A stretch of DNA of 64,000 nt from Alteromonas ponticola (GTDB lineage Bacteria; Pseudomonadota; Gammaproteobacteria; Enterobacterales; Alteromonadaceae), in NCBI RefSeq assembly GCF_012911815.1, contig NZ_JAATNW010000005.1, forward strand, positions 124,001 to 188,000, in the 5' to 3' direction. The notes under the pieces are model-generated. The model was not told the DNA's origin. It made no database searches and saw only the letters and a list, made by a program, of their open reading frames with translations. The position numbers and the translations under genes were made by a program. Every line of letters starts with the position of its first letter. Position 1 is the stretch's first letter. Shown here one piece after another: positions 8,939 through 14,794 of the stretch.

Positions 8939-9418
8939 ATGGACATACCATCCTATAAGATGAAATTCAGCGGACAAGTTCTTGAGCGTGGATTCTGGCT
9001 TTATGTCTGGAAAATATGCTATGAATCAAATTCATATTTTTATGTTGGTAGAACTGGAGATAGCTCTTCTCCCAATGCTGCTTCACCATTCAATCGGATA
9101 GGTCAACATCTAGATTTTAGGATGAATGCAAAGGGTAGCTCGATGGCAAAACGTCTAAAGCAAGCAGGTATCGATCCTGTTCGAAGTGAATTTGAGATGA
9201 TTGCTTTGGGTCCATTTTTTGAAGAACAATCAGATTTTGAAGCCCATAAACCAAAGAGGGACTTTATGGCTACCTTAGAGGTCGAAGCAGCAAATTTCCT
9301 ATCAAAAAGATGTGGTCAAACTGTGCTTGGCGTTCATTATAAATCTGCTGAAGTTCCAGATGATATGGTTTTACATATTCAACAGAAAATTGAGTTGTTT
9401 TTAAATGAAGGCAGCTAA
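8939..9418 (+). CDS. Cassette 1: GIY-YIG-like protein (159 aa)
   Basis: The N-terminal half has a GIY-YIG-like pattern: LYVWK (residues ~17-21), ten residues later YFYVGRTGD (~28-36), then an arginine and histidine in NRIGQHL (~47-53), and a later glutamate in LEVEAANFL (~112-120) placed like the metal-binding glutamate of the family. This suggests a single-domain nuclease fold, but the motifs are diverged and activity is not certain. The gene sits first in the array next to attI, the position best served by a cassette promoter and most recently acquired. Its stop codon overlaps the first bases of its attC. AT content is higher than in the flanking core genes. Confidence 0.55.
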   Translation: MDIPSYKMKFSGQVLERGFWLYVWKICYESNSYFYVGRTGDSSSPNAASPFNRIGQHLDFRMNAKGSSMAKRLKQAGIDPVRSEFEMIALGPFFEEQSDFEAHKPKRDFMATLEVEAANFLSKRCGQTVLGVHYKSAEVPDDMVLHIQQKIELFLNEGS

Positions 9419-9514
9419 CAAGAACTTTAAAACGCGCGCGGGCGCGCTGGGACAAAAACACTGTGCCGCAAAGAGCTTAGCACAGTGTTTTTGCCCTTTA
9501 AGTAGAAGTTAGGT
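9413..9514 (+). repeat. attC1
   Basis: Outer cores AGCTAAC (9413-9419) and GTTAGGT (9508-9514). The central arms pair CACTGTG with CACAGTG. At 102 bp it is the shortest of the intact sites, and its centre (GCGCGCGGGCGCGC) differs from the family, so this cassette probably came from another source. Confidence 0.9.
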
Positions 9515-9518
9515 GTAC

Positions 9519-9836
9519 ATGAAGAAGTGGTCCGCTCTTTTAATTTTGGTTGTATTTGGCTGCAGCACTGAGCCGAGTTTCAATTACCAACCCGTCAAAT
9601 TCGGACTGGGCGAAGGATATGAAGAAGTTGAGCTGCAAGACGGCAGAGTGCAGCTCAGAGTTCTTTCTTTTTATGGCCATAGTGCAGAGACTTTACATCA
9701 ATACTTTTATCGAAGGGTTGAGGAAAGTTGTGGTGGCCCCGAGTACCAAGTATTTGAACTTAACGAAATGATTGACGTATGTGCGGACGCCAAGTGCTTT
9801 AAAAGTGCAGTGCAAGGGCTCTATAAGTGCACCTAA
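9519..9836 (+). CDS. Cassette 2: small predicted lipoprotein (105 aa)
   Basis: Starting at ATG 9519, the N-terminus MKKWSALLILVVFGCS is a lipoprotein signal with the lipidated cysteine at residue 15. A GTG six bases upstream (9513) is also in frame but lies inside the preceding att core. The mature domain of ~90 residues has four cysteines (in SCGG, DVC, AKC and YKC), which could form two disulfides in the periplasm. No family recognised. The stop codon overlaps the ACCTAAC core of attC2. Confidence 0.7.
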   Translation: MKKWSALLILVVFGCSTEPSFNYQPVKFGLGEGYEEVELQDGRVQLRVLSFYGHSAETLHQYFYRRVEESCGGPEYQVFELNEMIDVCADAKCFKSAVQGLYKCT

Positions 9837-9947
9837 CAAGCGCATAAACACTCGCTTCGCTCGCGGGGGACAAATACACGTAGGCTCCCCTCGCTCTGCT
9901 CGGTATTTTAGCCTACGTATATTTGCCCGTTATGCGGGAAGTTAGGT
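9831..9947 (+). repeat. attC2
   Basis: Outer cores ACCTAAC (9831-9837) and GTTAGGT (9941-9947). Inner boxes GCGCATAAAC and GTTATGCGGG pair, and the central arms ACGTAGGCT and AGCCTACGT pair. 117 bp; a reference member of the family in this array. Confidence 0.95.
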
Positions 9948-9952
9948 GACCC

Positions 9953-10207
9953 TTGGAGAGAGTCTTTAAATTTACATGCCGAGTATTAGGCAAAACAGAC
10001 TACTATACCGCAATTGAACTTGTAGCAATGGTTTGGGTTCTCGTAATCGCTTTGCTTGCTCACGGTTTGTTTTTATATTTCATCTTCGCTTTTGATCTAG
10101 ATTGGATGGTTCTAGAGCATGGAAAGCTTTTGTTAATGTTAAGCTTGGTTGTGTTTAGTGCGCTCTATTTTTATTTAGTATATTCCTTTAGGAAGTTGCT
10201 CAAATAA
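9953..10207 (+). CDS. Cassette 3: small membrane protein (84 aa)
   Basis: Two to three predicted membrane helices (about residues 20-44 and 54-78) with a basic C-terminal tail (SFRKLLK). The start is uncertain: the TTG at 9953 gives MERVFKF, there is an in-frame stop at 9947, and the next in-frame ATG lies inside the first helix. No convincing ribosome site, so translation may depend on read-through from an upstream cassette. No family recognised. Confidence 0.55.
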   Translation: MERVFKFTCRVLGKTDYYTAIELVAMVWVLVIALLAHGLFLYFIFAFDLDWMVLEHGKLLLMLSLVVFSALYFYLVYSFRKLLK

Positions 10208-10222
10208 ACCAGAGTCTAGTTC

Positions 10223-10330
10223 ACCTAACAAACAAATTATGGCACTCGCTGTCGCTCGCTGGGACACAAACACGCGGGGCGCTTCGCTATTATGCCCCAC
10301 GCGTTTGCGCCCCATATTTGGAAGTTATAT
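10223..10330 (+). repeat. attC3
   Basis: Outer cores ACCTAAC (10223-10229) and GTTATAT (10324-10330). The central arms ACGCGGGGC and GCCCCACGCG pair with one bulge. The 3' core also supplies the TAA stop (read on the minus strand) of the ccdB-like gene in the next cassette. Confidence 0.9.
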
Positions 10331-10642
10331 TCCAGTGATAGCGAAGTCTATTGCATCTATCAGCAGTTCTCTGGATTGCTCCAACGAACCAATGCGATCC
10401 TTGAGCACGTCTTCGGGTATAGAACTAAGTTGTTGTGCTAGAAATAGATATGTTGTGCCCTCGAATTCTATTTCCGGCGTCAGCTTCTTCATGTAAAAAC
10501 TGTTTTTAGTATTGCTAGTTGTTAACGGTACAACCAGCCTTGTTGCCAATTGGTCAATTACAGAGTTTTGAACATCAACAAGAAAAGGGTAAGCTTTGCT
10601 AGTTTTCTTGCTTGGGTTTCTGTAAACATCAAATTGCGCCAT
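10325..10642 (-). CDS. ccdB: Cassette 4: CcdB-family toxin
   Basis: 105 residues with the CcdB pattern: MAQFDVYRN start, PFLVDVQNSVID in the first sheet, RLVVPL, and a C-terminal IDAIDFAITGI resembling the INLMFWGI end that contacts DNA gyrase in F-plasmid CcdB. CcdB poisons gyrase and is neutralised by CcdA. It follows the ccdA-like gene with a one-base TAATG overlap. The cassette lies in reverse to the array, and the toxin's TAA stop is formed by the attC3 core. Intact length suggests it is functional. Confidence 0.9.
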   Translation of the reverse strand: MAQFDVYRNPSKKTSKAYPFLVDVQNSVIDQLATRLVVPLTTSNTKNSFYMKKLTPEIEFEGTTYLFLAQQLSSIPEDVLKDRIGSLEQSRELLIDAIDFAITGI

Positions 10643-10887
10643 TAGAAGTTCCTGTACTCATCACCTATACAACCGTTCTCAGCAACAAACTCGTTGTATG
10701 CAGCTATGGCAGCTTTGTTTTCTTTTTTCCATTTCTCTGCTTCAATACTTTTTAGCTTGTCTCTAAGTGCTTGCTCTAAGGTCGCAGACAGGTTAACTTT
10801 TAAACTTCGAGCTTTTTGCAATAAGTCGCTATTCAAGCTTAGATTTGTCGCTTTCTTGGGGGCATGGACGTCATATAAATCTTGCAT
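10642..10887 (-). CDS. ccdA: Cassette 4: CcdA-family antitoxin
   Basis: 81 residues from ATG 10887 (site GGAGTGAT upstream; in-frame starts further up add an unrelated stretch overlapping the promoter). The N-terminal ~40 residues form a ribbon-helix-helix DNA-binding segment (KKATNLSLNSDLLQKARSL), and the C-terminal half is a charged helix ending in NGCIGDEYRNF, the toxin-binding tail typical of CcdA. Autoregulation through the palindromic promoter region at 10916-10943 is likely. It is translationally coupled to ccdB. Confidence 0.9.
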   Translation of the reverse strand: MQDLYDVHAPKKATNLSLNSDLLQKARSLKVNLSATLEQALRDKLKSIEAEKWKKENKAAIAAYNEFVAENGCIGDEYRNF

Positions 10888-10915
10888 TTTATCACTCCAA
10901 CTAATTTCACCACCA

Positions 10916-10943
10916 AGTATACGCATGCAGATGCGCATTGCAA
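10916..10943 (-). promoter_or_regulatory. ccdAB promoter / operator
   Basis: Read on the minus strand: -35 TTGCAA (10938-10943), 16-bp spacer, -10 TATACT (10916-10921). The spacer contains palindromes ATGCGCAT and GCATGC, plausible CcdA operator half-sites. The cassette thus carries its own promoter, as usual for TA cassettes. Confidence 0.6.
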
Positions 10944-10955
10944 AGCATGGTTGTA

Positions 10956-11068
10956 ATATAACGCATTAACACTCGCTGCGCTCGCTAGGGACAAAAACAC
11001 GTAGGCTCCCTGCGCTTCGCTTGGTATTGTAGCCTACGTATTTTTGCCCGTTATGCGGGCCGTTATGT
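10956..11068 (+). repeat. attC4
   Basis: Outer cores ATATAAC (10956-10962) and GTTATGT (11062-11068), with one mismatch between the arms. Centre and inner boxes (CGCATTAAC and GTTATGCGGG) match the family closely. Confidence 0.9.
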
Positions 11069-11087
11069 ACTTAAAGGACTTGATAAA

Positions 11088-11414
11088 GTGAAAAGTATTG
11101 TTCTTCTTTTACTGTCTTCACTATGTTTCTCTTGCGCAACAGTTAAAACCATCGATCCGGTTAATAACCATGTTCAAATCGAACACCGAGGCAAAGAAAG
11201 TTACTGTTCAGAAATCCCAAGAATATACAGCGGACTTGTGTATAATTTTTGTCTGCTCTATGGTGAACCTAGCAGAGTCGAAAATCTTGGCTCAAGATTC
11301 GGCAATGTTCCATTTTTCGTCATAGACACAGCATTCTCGGTAGCCGCTGACACAATTGTCATTCCTTATACTGCGGTACAACAGGCGAGCAAAGGTAACA
11401 TCAAAGTTAATTAG
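11088..11414 (+). CDS. Cassette 5: YceK/YidQ-type (DUF1375) lipoprotein
   Basis: 108 residues from a GTG start (11088). The N-terminus is a lipoprotein signal with lipobox CFSC (cysteine 16). The body has the DUF1375 pattern: YSGLVYNF in the first half and a C-terminal block PFFVIDTAFSVAADTIVIPY, comparable with the conserved P-x-x-x-ID-x-x-x-S-x-x-x-DT-x-x-x-PY of YceK and YidQ. Those proteins are small envelope lipoproteins of unknown role. Found here as a mobile cassette in the sense orientation. Confidence 0.75.
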   Translation: MKSIVLLLLSSLCFSCATVKTIDPVNNHVQIEHRGKESYCSEIPRIYSGLVYNFCLLYGEPSRVENLGSRFGNVPFFVIDTAFSVAADTIVIPYTAVQQASKGNIKVN

Positions 11415-11429
11415 GAAGTTTATAAACGT

Positions 11430-11543
11430 ACATAACAATCACAATAAGTCGCTCGCAGGTTCGCTGGGACAGTAACACGTGGGCTCTGTCGCTTCGCTCG
11501 GAGTTTAGCCCACGTGTTACTGCCCCTTATGTGGGTGTTAGGT
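11430..11543 (+). repeat. attC5
   Basis: Outer cores ACATAAC (11430-11436) and GTTAGGT (11537-11543). The arms AACACGTGGGCT and AGCCCACGTGTT pair perfectly over 12 bp. It belongs to a subgroup with attC7 (CGCTCGCAGG in place of CGCTGCGCTCG). Confidence 0.93.
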
Positions 11544-11548
11544 GCTAC

Positions 11549-11926
11549 TTGAAACATCTACCAGAATTTAAAATACGAAGGTTTATTCGAGAGATAAGAA
11601 AGAAGTTTCCCGATGTTATCCCATTGATGGAAAGGCATGAAATTTGGGCGCTAACGTTCCGAATGGGAGAGTTCGCAAATTTAACCAGTATTGCTTTTAA
11701 TGATGGGGATTTGGAAACAGCTAAATCCCACTTGCACTACATGAGCGAAAAACTAAATGGTGCAAGTGAGATAGAGTTTGAATATATTGATGTTTACTAC
11801 GTTGAGCATCTTTTTTGGAAATCAAATCAAAAAGGTATCGATCTAGGATGGCCATTGGTTCCAGAAAATCTAAAACAATTATATTTGTCTTATCATGGCA
11901 AAAAACCAGAACCTGTGAGGCGGTAG
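11549..11926 (+). CDS. Cassette 6: hypothetical protein (125 aa)
   Basis: The likely start is TTG 11549, six bases past the att core; an in-frame GTG at 11531 lies inside attC5 and would read through the recombination core. The protein is soluble and mostly helical (RRFIREIRKKFP near the N-terminus, then TAKSHLHYMSEKL) with an acidic middle (EIEFEYIDVYYVEHLF). No catalytic motif or named family is recognised with confidence. Composition is A+T-rich like its cassette neighbours. Confidence 0.6.
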   Translation: MKHLPEFKIRRFIREIRKKFPDVIPLMERHEIWALTFRMGEFANLTSIAFNDGDLETAKSHLHYMSEKLNGASEIEFEYIDVYYVEHLFWKSNQKGIDLGWPLVPENLKQLYLSYHGKKPEPVRR

Positions 11927-11927
11927 C

Positions 11928-12033
11928 ACCTAACAAACGCATAAACCACTCGCTGCGCTCGCTGGGTACAATAACACATAGGCTCCCGTCACTTCATTCC
12001 GTATTATAGCCTACGTAAATTTGCCCGTTATGC
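11928..12033 (+). repeat. attC6, atypical 3' end
   Basis: The 5' core ACCTAAC (11928-11934), inner box CGCATAAAC and centre match the family. On the 3' side the array continues straight after the inner box CCCGTTATGCG (12025-12032) into the parE gene; no outer GTTRRRY core follows. The junction therefore appears to be at the inner GTTATGC box (12027-12033), which also supplies the parE stop codon. Confidence 0.75.
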
Positions 12034-12330
12034 GCCAAAGCGTAAAGGGTTTACATCCATACTTTTATGAAGGATTCTTATGATCAGAATTTCCTGACTG
12101 CCTGTTTGTTTGTAAAAAATAACGTGGCTACCTTGCGGAAATTTTCTGTATCCTTCTCTTATTTCGTCGCTGCTTTTGCCAATATCAGGATTTTCAGACA
12201 GCATCCAATATGAATCGTCGAATTGCTTAAGGTATACATTACGCTGTTCTCGGCCCCATTTCCGCTGCGTAAACAAAGCGATATCTTTCAAGTCGGATTT
12301 TGCTAGTACAGTTAACTTAAATGGTTTCAC
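12028..12330 (-). CDS. parE (toxin): Cassette 7: ParE-family toxin
   Basis: 100 residues of the RelE/ParE fold: KLTVLAKSDLKDIALFT in helix 1, W and R residues in QRKWGREQRN, SENPDIGKSSDEIREGYRKFPQGSHVIFY in the core, and ILIIRILHKSMDVNP at the end. ParE-type toxins target gyrase. It is translated from an ATG overlapping the antitoxin stop by four bases. It lies in reverse orientation, and its TAA stop is provided by the att core at 12027-12033. Unrelated to the topoisomerase IV parE at 52520. Confidence 0.9.
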   Translation of the reverse strand: MKPFKLTVLAKSDLKDIALFTQRKWGREQRNVYLKQFDDSYWMLSENPDIGKSSDEIREGYRKFPQGSHVIFYKQTGSQEILIIRILHKSMDVNPLRFGA

Positions 12331-12569
12331 TCTTTCAATTCACCGTCTAATTCTGATATCAGGTGCTCTAGGTCGTATTCAACTTCGCCGCTTTCTTCGC
12401 CTGCTACAAGTAATTGACGTAAAGTGTTTAATTTGGTTTCCTGTGTTTCGAGCAAGCGGAGAGCTGAACGAATCACCTCGCTCGCTGAACCATATCGACC
12501 AGTTTGAATCTGACTAGCTATAAAGCTATCAAAATGGTCTCCAAGGGTAATGCTGGTATTTTTAGCCAT
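12327..12569 (-). CDS. parD: Cassette 7: ParD-family antitoxin
   Basis: 80 residues with an N-terminal ribbon-helix-helix (KNTSITLGDHFDSFIASQI) and the classic ParD signature GRYGSASEVIRSALRLLE, followed by an acidic C-terminal toxin-binding tail (SELDGELKE). Ribosome site GGAGAAAGT upstream of ATG 12569. It represses its own promoter in characterised systems; an inverted repeat overlapping the -10 here fits that. Confidence 0.93.
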   Translation of the reverse strand: MAKNTSITLGDHFDSFIASQIQTGRYGSASEVIRSALRLLETQETKLNTLRQLLVAGEESGEVEYDLEHLISELDGELKE

Positions 12570-12582
12570 TTACTTTCTCCAA

Positions 12583-12627
12583 GTACCAATATATACCTAA
12601 TTATGGTACCCATACATTGTAAGTCAA
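12583..12627 (-). promoter_or_regulatory. parDE promoter with overlapping operator
   Basis: On the minus strand: -35 TTGACT (12622-12627), 16-bp spacer, -10 CATAAT (12600-12605). An inverted repeat GTACC (12583-12587) / GGTAC (12605-12609) flanks and overlaps the -10, placed for ParD autorepression. Confidence 0.65.
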
Positions 12628-12631
12628 TAGC

Positions 12632-12747
12632 GCATAACAATCACATTAAGCCGCTCGCAGGCTCGCTGGGACAGTAAAACGTGGGCTCTGTCGCTTCGCT
12701 CGGTATTTTAACCTCCGTCTTTTTACCCATTATGTGGTAAGTCAGGG
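12632..12747 (+). repeat. attC7, mutated 3' core
   Basis: The 5' core GCATAAC (12632-12638), centre and inner box CCATTATGTGG align with attC5. At the 3' core position the sequence is GTCAGGG (12741-12747) instead of GTTRRRY, so the invariant second T is lost. The arms also have mismatches (ACGTGGGCT against AACCTCCGT). Confidence 0.8.
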
Positions 12748-12762
12748 ACCTTGGAGCATAAG

Positions 12763-12792
12763 TTAGCCAGAATAACATTTTGACGCTATAAT
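12763..12792 (+). promoter_or_regulatory. Candidate promoter of the RelBE-type cassette
   Basis: A perfect TATAAT at 12787-12792 with a weak -35 (TTAGCC, 12763-12768) at 18 bp. The antitoxin ATG is 31 bp further on with GAGG as ribosome site. The AACGTT palindrome just downstream could be an operator. Confidence 0.45.
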
Positions 12793-12823
12793 GTTTTAAC
12801 GTTACTTAAGTGAGGACTCATTC

Positions 12824-13057
12824 ATGAGTACTTTATCTAAACGATCAACCGTCTATTTCGAGCCAGCAATTCACAACGCCCTCAAGCTGCGAGCAGCATC
12901 ATCAGACACCTCAATATCAGAACTGATTGATGAGGCAGTGAGACTTCTCATGAAAGAAGATCAAGAAGATTTGGCCGCGGTAAGGCAAAGGGCCAAAGAG
13001 CCCGAAATTTCCTATGAGGACTTGCTAAACAGTTTGGAAGCTGATGGAAAAATATAG
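12824..13057 (+). CDS. Cassette 8: ribbon-helix-helix antitoxin (RelB-like)
   Basis: 77 residues. The N-terminus is RHH-like (KRSTVYFEPAIHNALKLRA, then SISELIDEAVRLLM), and the acidic tail (EISYEDLLNSLEADGKI) matches antitoxins paired with RelE toxins. ATG 12824 has GAGG upstream. It overlaps the toxin gene by 14 bases, indicating coupling. Sense orientation, unlike the other two TA cassettes. Confidence 0.85.
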   Translation: MSTLSKRSTVYFEPAIHNALKLRAASSDTSISELIDEAVRLLMKEDQEDLAAVRQRAKEPEISYEDLLNSLEADGKI

Positions 13058-13307
13058 AATCACTGTCAAGAAATCTGTAACAGAAGATTTTAGGACAATT
13101 CCCAAATCAGACATTAAAAAGATCCTTGCAAAAATTGACCCTTTAGCTGAAAACCCGCGAAGAGATGGAACGATTAAACTTGGTGGACAAGACTTGTATC
13201 GTATCCGGCAGGGCCTTTATAGAATAATTTATGAAATCCGAGAAAACGAGCTTGCAGTACAGGTAATAAAAGTCGGGCATCGCTCTGATGTTTATAAACG
13301 TACCTAA
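13044..13307 (+). CDS. Cassette 8: RelE/ParE-family mRNA interferase-type toxin
   Basis: 87 residues: YRITVKKSVTEDFRTIPKSDIKKILAKIDPL, then DLYRIRQGLYRIIYEI, then VQVIKVGHRSDVYKR. The G-x-YRIIYEI strand and the C-terminal V-x-K-V-GHR-x-x-VY motif are RelE hallmarks, with the GHR histidine and arginine near the proposed RNase site. It probably cleaves mRNA at the ribosome. Its stop codon overlaps the first core of attC8. Confidence 0.9.
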   Translation: MEKYRITVKKSVTEDFRTIPKSDIKKILAKIDPLAENPRRDGTIKLGGQDLYRIRQGLYRIIYEIRENELAVQVIKVGHRSDVYKRT

Positions 13308-13415
13308 CAACTTAATAAACTCGCTCGCGTTGCTCGCTGGACGCATACACGGCGGCAGTGTCACTTCGTTCCGATTATAGCCGCCGTATTTATGCCTTTT
13401 ACGCGGGTGTTAGCT
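13302..13415 (+). repeat. attC8
   Basis: Outer cores ACCTAAC (13302-13308) and GTTAGCT (13409-13415). The arms ACGGCGGC and GCCGCCGT pair. The 3' core is identical to the attI core at 8918. Confidence 0.9.
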
Positions 13416-13528
13416 GCAGGACTAACCCAACACAGTTCTTGGAAGCACTATATATGCAACGAAACATGATTACTTAACAAACTTCAACGGCTATCGTATA
13501 GCGCTAGCTAAAACTTCTAAGGTGCGTG

Positions 13529-13747
13529 ATGAATCAGCAACAAATTAATAATCCTTTGCATGGACTTACGTTGGAAACAATTCTGACCCGATTACATGAG
13601 CACTATGGTTGGGATGGTTTATATCAACGGATAAGGGTTAATTGCTTTAGTAATGACCCTTCAATTAAATCATCTTTAAAATTTTTACGTAAAACACAAT
13701 GGGCCAGGGATAAAGTAGAGTCGTTGTACATAGATACATTTACGTAA
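13529..13747 (+). CDS. Cassette 9: VF530/DUF2132 family protein (72 aa)
   Basis: 72 residues from ATG 13529 (GGTG site upstream; a GTG one codon earlier is also possible). It has the strongly conserved pattern of the VF530 family: [45 protein letters not shown] and WAR-KVE-LY near the end. VF530 members are small double-stranded-DNA-binding proteins, often found in integron cassettes and near Vibrio array ends. The cassette is followed only by an eroded attC. Confidence 0.9.
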   Translation: MNQQQINNPLHGLTLETILTRLHEHYGWDGLYQRIRVNCFSNDPSIKSSLKFLRKTQWARDKVESLYIDTFT

Positions 13748-13943
13748 ATAGGATTGCGTTGCTGTTCAGCAAGTCCTTCATAAGGCTCTCAGCAAGCGTC
13801 GCGTAAGGTAAGACTTTTCTTTCAGCCAGCATTCAAGCCGCGGGTTTGGTTTCTGCATCAACTCAAAATTGTGTGCGACTATTCATTGCAAACTTCTAAT
13901 CCATATACACACAGAGTGAGCGCGTGCATTGAGTGAACGGCAA

Positions 13944-14036
13944 TCAACAGACCCATTAACACTCGCTGCGCTTGCCAGAGACAAAATCACAGCGCCGCCT
14001 CGCGATGATAACAATGTACTTTGCCCATCAATGAGA
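13944..14036 (+). repeat. Eroded attC remnant (attC9)
   Basis: CCATTAACACTCGCTGCGCT (from 13952), then TGCCAGAGACAAAATCAC, aligns with attC4 (GCATTAACACTCGCTGCGCT, then CGCTAGGGACAAAAACAC) with few mismatches. TTTGCCCATCAATGAGA (14020-14036) corresponds to TTTTGCCCGTTATGCGG. The central arms and the 3' GTTRRRY core are lost. The 13748-13943 stretch before it contains no gene that I can support. Confidence 0.7.
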
Positions 14037-14061
14037 TCGAAAACCTTCCGTTATTGCAAGC

Positions 14062-14105
14062 TGTCGTAAAATGTCGTAAAACTTTCGTATTAGTGTCGTA
14101 GTAAA
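14062..14105 (+). repeat. Short tandem repeats TGTCGTAAAA upstream of the XRE gene
   Basis: TGTCGTAAAA occurs twice back to back (14062-14071, 14072-14081), followed by a related CTTTCGTATTAG and then TGTCGTAGTAAA (14094-14105). The units recur at about 10-12 bp, near one helical turn. They end 66 bp before the regulator at 14172 and could be its operator. Confidence 0.6.
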
Positions 14106-14171
14106 TACGTAAATCTTTCCGCAGTTTTATCGAAAACTATAGCTGTCTCCCAAAATGGTCAAAAGGAATTT

Positions 14172-14597
14172 ATGAAAATAAATGCAGAGCTTGTTCTGAA
14201 CCTCAGAACAGAAAAGTGTTGGTCGCAAGAAGAGTTAGCAATGGCCTCTGGTTTAAACCTGAGGACCATTCAGCGTATAGAAAAGGAGGCAACGGCTTCA
14301 TTGCAATCAAAGAAGGCTTTAGCTTCTGCATTAGATGTAGATTTCAGAGACTTAGAACACAAGGAAATATCAGCTATGAAAAGATACGAATTTAAAACTC
14401 TGGAAATCGAAACAAACGAAGGATTCTTAACGGGACTGAAAAAATCGAAGTTGCCCGATTTACCGTCAATACTGAATCAAGAAGGCAAGGAAGGTTGGAT
14501 GGTAGTCCAAATATTAGCGCCAGAAATTGCACAAACAGCGTGGACAGCAAAAACGGGGAAACTTGTTGCTCTGCTTCAGCGGGAGATTCAGGGTTAG
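14172..14597 (+). CDS. XRE-type helix-turn-helix regulator fused to a DUF4177 domain
   Basis: 141 residues. Residues ~4-62 are a lambda-repressor-type HTH (LRTEKCWSQEELAMASGLN, then LRTIQRIEKEATAS, then ALASALDVDFRDL). Residues ~70-140 begin with MKRYEFKTLEI and end in ...VALLQREIQG with EGKEGWMVVQI between, matching DUF4177. Ribosome site AAGGAA before ATG 14172. The tandem repeats 66 bp upstream suggest autoregulation. The DUF4177 part may sense a ligand or mediate contacts; this is inference. It is the first gene past the integron. Confidence 0.8.
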   Translation: MKINAELVLNLRTEKCWSQEELAMASGLNLRTIQRIEKEATASLQSKKALASALDVDFRDLEHKEISAMKRYEFKTLEIETNEGFLTGLKKSKLPDLPSILNQEGKEGWMVVQILAPEIAQTAWTAKTGKLVALLQREIQG

Positions 14598-14794
14598 GGG
14601 GCACGGGAAAATTGTTAGTATCTCAGCGTGTAATAAGCCTGCAAACTATAGTCCGTAAGATGAAAGTAGATTTCTATAATTAAGACGTGCGCGGTACGCG
14701 ACGGGGTAAAGGCTTAATGTCGCAGCTGTATTATTATCGCATTGTGTTTATTGCTCTTTAGCTGGTGCTAGGATGCAGAACTTAAAGAGAAGTT

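Larger units (their letters stand above)
7714..14036. mobile_element. Chromosomal integron: intI, attI region, eight attC sites plus one eroded attC
   Basis: A divergent integron integrase is followed by a tandem series of small genes, each closed by a ~100-117 bp imperfect inverted repeat with outer RYYYAAC and GTTRRRY-like cores. The repeats share a central block (ACTCGCTGCGCTCGCTGGG, then ACGTAGGCT and its complement, then TTGCCCGTTATGCGGG), so they form one attC family. Gene content (toxin-antitoxin pairs, lipoproteins, small unknowns) is typical of sedentary chromosomal integrons. The array lies between ygiF and an XRE-DUF4177 gene. The last attC (13944-14036) is eroded, marking the old distal end. 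Confidence 0.93.

Noticed and set aside
10239..10496. Plus-strand 85-residue frame over attC3 and ccdB
   Set aside because: Starts inside an attC site and runs antisense to the well-supported toxin gene.
12176..12517. Plus-strand 113-residue frame opposite parE and parD
   Set aside because: Antisense to the TA pair, whose motifs are clear.
9413..13415. CRISPR array (regularly spaced repeats)
   Set aside because: Repeats are ~100-117 bp, imperfect palindromes with gene-length spacing and an integrase next to them; they are attC sites.
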